Below, piece after piece: positions 1 to 5,867 of a DNA stretch of 14,404 nt (the stretch's first letter is position 1; the number at the start of each line of letters is the position of its first letter). Source of the stretch: Sandaracinaceae bacterium (lineage in GTDB: Bacteria > Myxococcota_A > Polyangia > Polyangiales > Sandaracinaceae); assembly GCA_025056955.1 (NCBI GenBank), contig JANWYL010000053.1, forward strand, positions 1 to 14,404, written 5' to 3'. The position numbers and the translations under genes are program-made. The notes beneath the pieces were generated by a model that saw only the letters and a program-made list of their open reading frames with translations, was not told where the DNA came from and made no database searches.

Positions 1-852
1 ACTGGAGACTACTTCGAGTCCCATTTTTACGGCGTGCGGCCAAGCGATCATCGGATCGACATGGACCAAGTTGCGCGTCTTGCCCGAGAGCTTCGTCCAA
101 AGCTCATCTGGTGCGGAGCCAGTGCATATCCGCGCATCATCGATTTTGCTGCCTTTGCTGAGATCGCTCGAGAGATTGGCGCAATTCTTGCTTCTGACAT
201 CGCCCATATTTCCGGCCTCGTCGCAGCTGGGGTGCACCCGACCCCCGTGGGCCATGCCGACGTGATCACTTCGACCACCCACAAAACCCTCCGCGGTCCC
301 CGGGGCGGGATCATCATGTGTTCTTCCGCGCATGCTGCTGCAATCGATCGGGCCGTGTTTCCTGGCCTGCAAGGTGGTCCTCACAACGCAACGATTGCGG
401 CAATTGCCGTGGCTGCGCATGAGGCAATGCAGCCGAGCTTCCGGGCCTATGCCGAGCAGATTGTGCGCAATGCCCAGGCCCTCGGCGAGGCCCTCAAAAG
501 CCGCGGCATTGAGCTTGTCACTGGCGGCACGGACAACCACATCGTGCTTTGCGATCTCTCTTCGAAGGGCCTAAGCGGCAAACACATCGCCAAAATCCTC
601 GAAAAGGCCGGGATTGTCTGTAACGCCAATGCCGTGCCCTTCGACCGCCGAAAGCCATGGGATCCGAGCGGTATCCGTTTGGGCACGCCCGCAATCACCA
701 CTCGCGGCATGCGAGAGCGTGAGATGGAGCAAATTGCCCGCTGGATTGGAGACATCATCTCAAACCCCGAAGATCGGGCCCTTATCGAACGCACGCGGGA
801 GGAAGTTCGAGAGATGTGCTCTGCTTTTCCGGCTCCTGGGATTCCGGTGTGA
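1..852 (+). CDS. glyA: Serine hydroxymethyltransferase, 3' part (5' end outside window)
   Basis: Cytosolic PLP enzyme that interconverts serine and glycine while passing a one-carbon unit to tetrahydrofolate. The reading frame is open from base 1 and ends at TGA 850-852, so 283 residues are present. A GTG at 34 is internal, because the frame already reads SHMT-like sequence (GDYFESHFYGV) before it. The PLP-lysine motif THKTLRGPRGG is clear, with the Schiff-base Lys at codon 283-285. The SDIAH motif upstream supplies the Asp that contacts the pyridine nitrogen. Compared with the E. coli enzyme (PLP lysine at 229), about 130 N-terminal residues are missing. No key residue is lost in the visible part. 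A 106-nt gap separates it from the next gene, which probably has its own promoter. Confidence 0.96.
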   Translation, partial: TGDYFESHFYGVRPSDHRIDMDQVARLARELRPKLIWCGASAYPRIIDFAAFAEIAREIGAILASDIAHISGLVAAGVHPTPVGHADVITSTTHKTLRGPRGGIIMCSSAHAAAIDRAVFPGLQGGPHNATIAAIAVAAHEAMQPSFRAYAEQIVRNAQALGEALKSRGIELVTGGTDNHIVLCDLSSKGLSGKHIAKILEKAGIVCNANAVPFDRRKPWDPSGIRLGTPAITTRGMREREMEQIARWIGDIISNPEDRALIERTREEVREMCSAFPAPGIPV

Positions 853-868
853 GTGCTTAAAAAGCGCT
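852..868 (+). terminator. Hairpin directly after glyA, no U-tract
   Basis: AGTGCTT (852-858) pairs with AAGCGCT (862-868) around an AAA loop: 7 bp including one G-T wobble. It begins on the last base of the glyA stop codon. No T-run follows, so it is not a standard intrinsic terminator; it may be a 3'-end-protecting hairpin or chance. Confidence 0.3.
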
Positions 869-890
869 GAAATCGCTTGGGCAGGGGCCA

Positions 891-919
891 TTGACCCGAA
901 ACTTAGAGGTTGCTACTCT
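891..919 (+). promoter_or_regulatory. Sigma70-like promoter candidate for the coiled-coil/pyrF/rlmB operon
   Basis: TTGACC (891-896) matches the -35 consensus at 5 of 6 positions. A 17-bp spacer leads to TACTCT (914-919), a weak -10 strengthened by an extended -10 TGC just before it. Transcription would start near 926, leaving a leader of about 33 nt before the ATG at 959. This is the only good promoter seen between glyA and rlmB. Confidence 0.5.
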
Positions 920-958
920 CAACCTGTTAGGAGCAGAGGAGGAGAGGCAGGCCTAGCC

Positions 959-1744
959 ATGGATCGCAAAGAATCATCTGTGCTCATCAATTTGCGTGAA
1001 CTCATGGATCTCGAGGACCAAAGGATCCGCGAGGAGGAAGAGCGCAAGCGAAAAGCAGAAGAAGCCGCACGCTTGGCCAGGGAAGCTGAGGAGCGGCGTC
1101 GTCGAGAAGAAGAAGAGGCAAGGCGGCGGGCTGAGGAGGAAGCGCGGCTGGCCGAGGAGCGGCGTCGTCGAGAAGAAGAAGAGGCAAGGCAGAGGGCAAA
1201 AGAAGAGGCAGAGCTTCGCATCCGTCTTGAGATGGAGGCCAAGGCCAGGGCTGCTGAGCAGGAGCGGCTCTTGGCCCATGAGCTTGAAATGAAGCGCATC
1301 GAAGCGCAGCGGCGCAAAGGCATTCACCCTGCGGTATTTGCGGGAGTTGTGGTTTTGCTTCTTGGTGCAGGTGTTGGTGCCTACTTTGCGGTTTACGTCC
1401 CATACCAAGAAGAGACCCAACGAGCGCTTCAGCGCCAGCGAGAAGAGCAAGAGCGCTTGGCTGCGGAAGCAGAGCGCCAACGCCAGGAGCTTGCAAGGAA
1501 AGCCGAAGAAGAGCGGCGGCAGCTTCAGCAGCAGCTTGAAGAGCTTAAGAAGCAGATCGAGCAGAAGATGGCAGCAGGAGACACCGCAGGAGCCCAAGCC
1601 GCCCGTGCGGAAGCAGAGCGCGTGCGGGCCCGCTTGCGCCAGGGGGGTGGAAGCGGCTCAGGGGGAGGAGGAAGTGCTGGGGGGAGCGGTGGCGGAGGCC
1701 GTCGGGCTTCGGATGACGATCCCTTGGGCGGTCTAGACCTCTAA
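959..1744 (+). CDS. Single-pass membrane protein with coiled coils on both sides of the membrane
   Basis: A 261-residue protein of unknown function. Residues 1-28 carry a short motif, SVLINLRELMDLEDQRI. Residues 25-120 are an almost continuous Glu/Arg/Ala/Lys helix, surely coiled coil, and include a tandem repeat. Residues 124-147 are one hydrophobic transmembrane helix preceded by RRK, so by the positive-inside rule the long N-terminal helix is cytoplasmic. Residues 150-228 are a second, Gln/Glu/Arg-rich coiled coil on the outer side, then a Gly/Ser linker and an acidic tail ending DDDPLGGLDL. The frame is open far upstream into glyA, but ATG 959 is the first start after the promoter; purine-rich sequence at 936-951 may serve as ribosome binding site. 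It loosely recalls TolA, but TolA has only a short cytoplasmic part. I think similar N-terminal motifs occur in myxobacterial proteins, from memory. The stop abuts pyrF. Confidence 0.85.
   Translation: MDRKESSVLINLRELMDLEDQRIREEEERKRKAEEAARLAREAEERRRREEEEARRRAEEEARLAEERRRREEEEARQRAKEEAELRIRLEMEAKARAAEQERLLAHELEMKRIEAQRRKGIHPAVFAGVVVLLLGAGVGAYFAVYVPYQEETQRALQRQREEQERLAAEAERQRQELARKAEEERRQLQQQLEELKKQIEQKMAAGDTAGAQAARAEAERVRARLRQGGGSGSGGGGSAGGSGGGGRRASDDDPLGGLDL
1088..1190 (+). repeat. In-frame direct repeat inside the coiled-coil gene
   Basis: A 37-nt sequence at 1088-1124 recurs without mismatch at 1154-1190, offset 66 bp. The unit encodes EERRRREEEEAR. The offset equals 22 codons, two 11-residue (hendecad) turns, so gain or loss of a unit would keep both frame and coiled-coil phase. 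Confidence 0.85.
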
Positions 1745-2461
1745 ATGGAAGAGTGGGAAGCAGCAAAAAAAAGAATCGCCTTCGCGTTGGATGGGATGAC
1801 ACCCCTGGAGGCGAGGGGCTGGATACGCCGCCTTTGCCCATGGGTGGGTGTTTTCAAGGTAGGGCTTGAGCTCTTTGTCCAAGGGGGAAAAGACGCGGTA
1901 AGGGCAGTTCAAGAGGAAGGCGCTTTGTGCTTTCTTGATCTCAAGCTTCACGACATTCCTGAAACAGTGGGCCGAGCTGTTGCGCGCGCAAAAGAGCTTG
2001 GGGCAAGGTGGGTGACTGTTCATGCCCTTTCTGGAGAGGAGGCACTCCGGAGGGCCAAGGAAGGAGGCGGTTCCCACCTCCAAGTCCTCGCAGTCACCTT
2101 GCTCACATCTCTTAGCTCTTCTGATGCGAAGGCCATGGTGGGTGATTCGCTTGGTGCTTGGATGGAGCGCCTGGTTGGTGTGGGCATGCGGGCTGGGATT
2201 GATGGTTGGGTGTGTTCGGGAGAGGAGCTTTCCACCTTGCGCCGTGTGGTTGGCCCGCGGGCCTTTGTTGTGGTTCCTGGGATTCGCTTGCCAGGGGATC
2301 CTTTGGGTGATCAGCATCGGGTGGCCACACCCAAGCTCGCAATTGCCAAAGGTGCCGACCTCATCGTTTTGGGTCGCTCGGTGCGAAACGCCCCTCAACC
2401 CGAGGAGGTGTTGCGTCGGGTGGTTGAAGAAGTGGCCTTGGCACTCAAGGGGTGTGGATGA
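1745..2461 (+). CDS. pyrF: Orotidine 5'-phosphate decarboxylase
   Basis: Last step of de novo UMP synthesis: decarboxylates OMP in the cytosol. At 238 residues it has the usual bacterial length. Visible motifs in order: AFALD (Asp16), FKVG (Lys38), the catalytic charged cluster LDLKLHDIP (Asp65, Lys67, Asp70), VTVH, VLAVTLLTS, and the phosphate-binding VVPGIR, Q190 and VLGRSVR (Arg211). Nothing is missing. ATG 1745 follows the TAA of the coiled-coil gene with no gap and has only a weak ribosome binding site, suggesting translation coupled to that gene. Its stop overlaps the rlmB start. Confidence 0.96.
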   Translation: MEEWEAAKKRIAFALDGMTPLEARGWIRRLCPWVGVFKVGLELFVQGGKDAVRAVQEEGALCFLDLKLHDIPETVGRAVARAKELGARWVTVHALSGEEALRRAKEGGGSHLQVLAVTLLTSLSSSDAKAMVGDSLGAWMERLVGVGMRAGIDGWVCSGEELSTLRRVVGPRAFVVVPGIRLPGDPLGDQHRVATPKLAIAKGADLIVLGRSVRNAPQPEEVLRRVVEEVALALKGCG

Positions 2462-3213
2462 GTCGCCTGTTGCTTGGGCCTCACGCGTTAAACGAGGCCA
2501 TTAAAAAAGGTAAGCCCATCACCGTGGTGTATGCGAGTGAGCCTCCGAGCCAGGGTGCGCGTCTCCTCATTGAAAAGCTGCAGGCCAAAGAGATTCCAGT
2601 GCTGTTTCGTTCACGTGCCGAGCTCGATGTCCTGGCCAAAGGCGCCCATCACCAAGGTGTGATCGGAGTTGCCAAGGATTACGAATATGCATCCCCTTCG
2701 GTACTCGAAAACATCCCCCAATCGGCACTGATTGTGGCTCTTGACCAAATCACTGACCCCCATAATTTTGGTGCCATCCTGCGTTCGGCTGTGGCTTTTA
2801 AAAGCCATGCAGTGATCACCCTTGTGCACCGTGCTTGCCCTGTCACACCGACAGTGGTTCGCGCTTCTGCCGGTGCAACCGAGCATGCATCCATTGTGAG
2901 GGTTGTTAACCTCGCTCGCACCCTTCGTAGACTCAAGGAGAAAGGGGCTGAAGTGCTTGGCCTTGATGCTGAGGCAAGCACCGATATCGATGCGCTTCCA
3001 CCATCCAACCAGCCAAGGGTGCTCGTTGTTGGATCAGAAGGAAAGGGGCTTAGGCAATTGGTAAGGAAGCAATGTGATCACCTGGTTCGCATACCAATGG
3101 CAGGTTCGATTGATTCCCTCAACGCCTCAGTGGCAGTAGGCATTGCCCTTTTTGTGCTCTCACGGGAGCGCTTGAGGTCCGAGCCACACCCAAGCGATGC
3201 GCCAAAAACCTAA
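2458..3213 (+). CDS. rlmB: 23S rRNA (guanosine-2'-O-)-methyltransferase, RlmB/TrmH (SpoU) family
   Basis: Knotted SAM-dependent methyltransferase predicted to 2'-O-methylate a guanosine in the 23S rRNA peptidyl-transferase region (G2251 in E. coli). The 251 residues comprise an N-terminal L30e-like substrate domain (about 1-75) and the SpoU catalytic domain. Motif 1 is DQITDPHNFGAILRSA (Asn103, Arg109), motif 2 is VVGSEGKGL (Glu194), and motif 3 is IPMAGSIDSLNASVA (Ser220, Asn222). ATG 2458 is preferred over GTG 2452 because it forms the ATGA overlap with the pyrF stop and starts at the conserved LLLGPHAL. Family members also modify tRNA, so the exact target is inferred; the N-terminal domain favours RlmB. 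Confidence 0.9.
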   Translation: MSRLLLGPHALNEAIKKGKPITVVYASEPPSQGARLLIEKLQAKEIPVLFRSRAELDVLAKGAHHQGVIGVAKDYEYASPSVLENIPQSALIVALDQITDPHNFGAILRSAVAFKSHAVITLVHRACPVTPTVVRASAGATEHASIVRVVNLARTLRRLKEKGAEVLGLDAEASTDIDALPPSNQPRVLVVGSEGKGLRQLVRKQCDHLVRIPMAGSIDSLNASVAVGIALFVLSRERLRSEPHPSDAPKT

Positions 3214-3214
3214 A

Positions 3215-3230
3215 ACCACCTTCATGTGGT
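3215..3230 (+). terminator. Weak hairpin after rlmB
   Basis: ACCAC (3215-3219) and GTGGT (3226-3230) form a 5-bp stem with a 6-nt loop right after the rlmB stop. Only a short T-triplet follows, so termination here would be weak or Rho-assisted. Confidence 0.25.
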
Positions 3231-3320
3231 GCTTTGCCAGAAAATTTTGGAAGCAGCGATTCCACTGGTCCTCTGCCAGGCGTGGTTGGCTGGAGTTGAT
3301 TCACCGAGGTTGGTAGGTGG

Positions 3321-3653
3321 GTGATTCTTCGTGAAGTTTCACCATGTAGGCGCACGCAGGGCAATCGTGGTGGATTGGTATCTGAATTTCAAGAGAGGGT
3401 TTGCCATGGCATTCTTCGCCGCCTTGGTCTCACCCCTTGGTTTCACCATGGTGTGTTTTTGGTGTTTGTGATCGATGAGGGGTTGCTTGGAGGAATTCCT
3501 TTTGGGGTTGGCCGTGCGAGCGTTTGGGATGAGGCCCAAACGATGGAGCAGAAGATTGGCCTGAGCGATTTCCCTAAACGACTTCAAGCAAGCGCTCTTC
3601 GGCCCTTCGCTTCAAGGCGAAAAGACGCTAAGCGAGGCTTGATCGAGGATTGA
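3321..3653 (+). CDS. Doubtful 110-residue hypothetical ORF
   Basis: This ORF begins at GTG (preceding sequence GGTAGGTGG could act as ribosome binding site) and ends at TGA 3651-3653. I recognise no family, signal peptide or membrane segment. It contains a hydrophobic stretch around FLVFVIDEGLLGG and a basic C-terminus. Codons are rich in first-position G as in the true genes nearby, a mild argument for coding. Against it: two clear hairpins (3521-3542 and 3584-3642) lie within it, and the product resembles nothing I know. It could instead be a decayed gene or chance reading of a non-coding RNA region. The rest of 3214-3793 shows no gene. Confidence 0.25.
   Translation: MILREVSPCRRTQGNRGGLVSEFQERVCHGILRRLGLTPWFHHGVFLVFVIDEGLLGGIPFGVGRASVWDEAQTMEQKIGLSDFPKRLQASALRPFASRRKDAKRGLIED
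3521..3542 (+). other. Perfect 8-bp stem-loop
   Basis: CGTTTGGG (3521-3528) and CCCAAACG (3535-3542) form a perfect inverted repeat with a 6-nt loop, ATGAGG. No T-run follows, so it is not a standard terminator. It could be part of a structured RNA or a dyad protein-binding site. Confidence 0.45.
3584..3642 (+). other. Multi-segment imperfect hairpin followed by a T6 run
   Basis: Three nested stems share one axis. TCAAGC (3584-3589) pairs with GCTTGA (3637-3642). AGCG plus TCTT (3591-3599, one bulged C) pairs with AAGACGCT (3622-3629). TTCGC (3606-3610) pairs with GCGAA (3617-3621) around a 6-nt loop. A run of six T lies at 3654-3659, 11 nt after the outer stem. This may be the 3' end of a structured transcript or an inefficient terminator isolating the kinase gene. 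Confidence 0.35.
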
Positions 3654-3701
3654 TTTTTTAGGCAATTTTCTCCTCCGGGCTTGAAGCTTGGAAATTCAAT
3701 C

Positions 3702-3731
3702 GTGACGATTGGCACTCGCCTTGGGTACAAT
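3702..3731 (+). promoter_or_regulatory. Sigma70-like promoter candidate for the kinase gene
   Basis: TACAAT (3726-3731) matches the -10 consensus at 5 of 6 positions. GTGACG (3702-3707) is a 4-of-6 match to the -35 with an 18-bp spacer. Transcription would start near 3738, about 56 nt before the kinase ATG. Confidence 0.4.
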
Positions 3732-3793
3732 TAGGATTAACTTGGTTCCGTACCCAGTCCCTTCTGGAGTGGGGCCATCTTTTTGGGTTTTCC

Positions 3794-5839
3794 ATGGCTC
3801 TGATTTGTCAGCGCTGCCAGCATTCGAACGAAGACACTGCTCGCTTCTGCCAAGCCTGCGGCGCAATGCTCGAGCAGGTTTCAGGTACCTCCGACCCATT
3901 GGTTGGCCGTGTCATCCAAGACCGCTATCGCATTACCCGTGTGATTGGGGAGGGTGGAATGGGCCGGGTTTATGAGGCAGAGCAGCGCCTTGGGGCAGCG
4001 CTTCGAAAAGTGGCCATCAAAACCTTGCGCCCTGAGCTTTCTCACGATCCCCAGATTGCTGCCCGCTTCAACCGCGAGTGCGAAACGGTCATTCAGCTCA
4101 CCCACCCAAACACGATTCAATTTTATGACTTTGGGAAGCTGGAAGACGGGACTTTGTTCATCGTCATGGAATTCATTTCAGGGCATTCTCTGGCCACAGA
4201 GCTTGAAGAACGTGGCCCATTGGATCCTGTGCGGGCCGACCACATTCTCGCCCAGGTGTGCGGCTCCCTCCACGAAGCCCACAAGCGCGGCATCATTCAC
4301 CGCGATCTCAAGCCTGAAAACATTTTGCTTTCGGAAAGGGGAGGGCAGCCTGATTTTGTGAAAGTCGTTGACTTTGGCATTGCAAAGCACGATGACCCAC
4401 AGGAAGCCAACCGCACAAAGCTCACAAAGCAAGGAACCATCCTCGGAACGCCCGCCTACATGAGCCCAGAGCAGTTCGTTGGGAAAGAACTTGACGCGCG
4501 CTCGGACATCTACTCTTTAGGCATCGTGGCCTATGAGATGCTGACGGGGCGCTTGCCTTTTGATGCCCAAACACCATGGGAGTGGGCGACAAAACACCTC
4601 ACCCAAGCGCCCCTTCCGATCGATGCTCACCCCAATGGAGCGAGGCTCCCACAATTCAAAAAAAACGCAATCATGCGGGCGCTTTCCAAAAACCCTGCCG
4701 AGCGCCAAGCCGATGTGATGCAGTTTTTGGCTGAATTCACAGGGCGAGAAGGGCATTGGCGTGCCCCTTCTGCACCAGGCTTGCCCTGGCCTCCTTCTCA
4801 AAGCTCCCAGCAGGACCTGCCCCCAGGGGGAGGAGGGGCGCCTCTGGCATGGCAATCGAATACGCCAGCTCCCCATGCCCAGTCGGTGAACTTTGCTCAG
4901 GGAAGCATGGGGGGGGTGGCGGGGGCTCCGGGCGCTGCTTTGAACGAACAGCCTCTCGCCGGCAATTTGGCGACGGCACCCCGCCTTTCGCCAGGGAGCA
5001 CCCTCAAGCTGCTCATTGGGATAGGCATGGCTGGCATGCTCTTTTTGGTTGTTCTGGCGGGAGGGGTGGCTTACTACTTCATGAGTAGGCCTCTGGCCCA
5101 GGAGGTTGTTTCTTCCCTCCAAGAAGAAAATCAGCAAAAGGAGTTGGAGAGAGCTCCCGAAAGCCTCCCGCACACTCCAGAAGAGAGTACCACCCAGGAG
5201 CTTGCAGCCAGCACCGATACCAGGGCAACAACGGGTGTTAGAGAAGAACTAAAGGAACAACCATCAGAAGGAAATCTCGCGCAAAAAAAACAATCCTCGG
5301 AAGAAGGGGCAGTTCCTTCCAGCACTTCAGCAGTTTCTTCCACCAAGCAATCGACAGGTAGAACCCAGGGGGTGGTGCTTTCTGCAAGTTCACAAGAAAC
5401 CTCTGGTGGAATTTCTGGCGCACAGCCCTCCTCAAGTTCACAAGGAGGCTTTTCGGGTGTGGCTTCGAGCACACCACCCTCTGGCTCAAGAGGAAGCCCT
5501 TCTGGCGAAGGGCCTCGGGAAGAGCCTCGAAGTGCCCGCTACGACTCCTATGGGGGGGGCACGCCTTCGGTTGGTAACCTTTACAGCGCAGGCATGGCTG
5601 CCTTGGATCGCCGCGACTTTCGGAGTGCTGCAGCCATTCTCATTCAGCTTGAACAGATCCTTGGGCGGCGGCATGGCGCGGTTGATACCCTGCGCTCCCA
5701 CCTCGTCGACCGAGGAGGGAGAGCAGTGGGAGAGGCAGTGCTCAGGGGAAATTGCATGGAAGCGTTGGAGATTTTTGCCTATCTCCGAAGTGCAAGGGCC
5801 GAACATGATGCCAAGCGCCACATCCGCTACTGCAGGTGA
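3794..5839 (+). CDS. Zinc-ribbon transmembrane Ser/Thr protein kinase (Hanks/PknB type)
   Basis: A 681-residue kinase predicted to phosphorylate Ser/Thr of unknown targets. Residues 5-22 form a zinc ribbon (CxxC at 5/8 and 19/22). Residues 45-315 are the kinase domain: Gly loop GEGGMG 52-57, VAIK with Lys76, HRDLKPEN with catalytic Asp171, DFG with Asp193, and GTPAYMSPEQ closing the activation segment. All catalytic residues are present, so it should be active. Residues 320-400 are a Pro/Gly/Gln-rich linker and 406-429 one transmembrane helix. Beyond the membrane lies a Ser/Thr/Glu-rich stalk (about 435-585) and a helical, TPR-like end (about 594-681). It stands alone, with its own promoter candidate upstream and a convergent gene 28 nt downstream. 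The tail has no PASTA repeats, so its sensed ligand is unknown. Start chosen because the ribbon begins immediately; the ribosome binding site is weak. Confidence 0.95.
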   Translation: MALICQRCQHSNEDTARFCQACGAMLEQVSGTSDPLVGRVIQDRYRITRVIGEGGMGRVYEAEQRLGAALRKVAIKTLRPELSHDPQIAARFNRECETVIQLTHPNTIQFYDFGKLEDGTLFIVMEFISGHSLATELEERGPLDPVRADHILAQVCGSLHEAHKRGIIHRDLKPENILLSERGGQPDFVKVVDFGIAKHDDPQEANRTKLTKQGTILGTPAYMSPEQFVGKELDARSDIYSLGIVAYEMLTGRLPFDAQTPWEWATKHLTQAPLPIDAHPNGARLPQFKKNAIMRALSKNPAERQADVMQFLAEFTGREGHWRAPSAPGLPWPPSQSSQQDLPPGGGGAPLAWQSNTPAPHAQSVNFAQGSMGGVAGAPGAALNEQPLAGNLATAPRLSPGSTLKLLIGIGMAGMLFLVVLAGGVAYYFMSRPLAQEVVSSLQEENQQKELERAPESLPHTPEESTTQELAASTDTRATTGVREELKEQPSEGNLAQKKQSSEEGAVPSSTSAVSSTKQSTGRTQGVVLSASSQETSGGISGAQPSSSSQGGFSGVASSTPPSGSRGSPSGEGPREEPRSARYDSYGGGTPSVGNLYSAGMAALDRRDFRSAAAILIQLEQILGRRHGAVDTLRSHLVDRGGRAVGEAVLRGNCMEALEIFAYLRSARAEHDAKRHIRYCR

Positions 5840-5867
5840 AGGCAAGGCGAAGACGGGAATCCTTGGG

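Noticed and set aside
614..958. Upstream extension of the coiled-coil gene frame into glyA.
   Set aside because: It overlaps the conserved glyA end in another frame, and promoter and start signals lie at 891-961.
974..1597. Minus-strand open frames rich in Leu, Ser and Phe opposite the coiled-coil gene.
   Set aside because: They are the reverse reading of repetitive GAG/GAA/CGC codons; the plus-strand protein has clear coiled coils and a transmembrane helix.
3101..3120. GGTTCGATT, resembling a tRNA T-arm.
   Set aside because: It lies inside rlmB at conserved motif 3, with no acceptor or anticodon stems around it.
3444..3453. The palindrome CACCATGGTG as a possible operator or terminator.
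   Set aside because: It has no loop space for a hairpin and is short enough to arise by chance; CCATGG recurs elsewhere in the window.
5840..5867. A bidirectional terminator between the convergent kinase and dehydrogenase genes.
   Set aside because: The 28-nt gap shows no stable inverted repeat or T-run.
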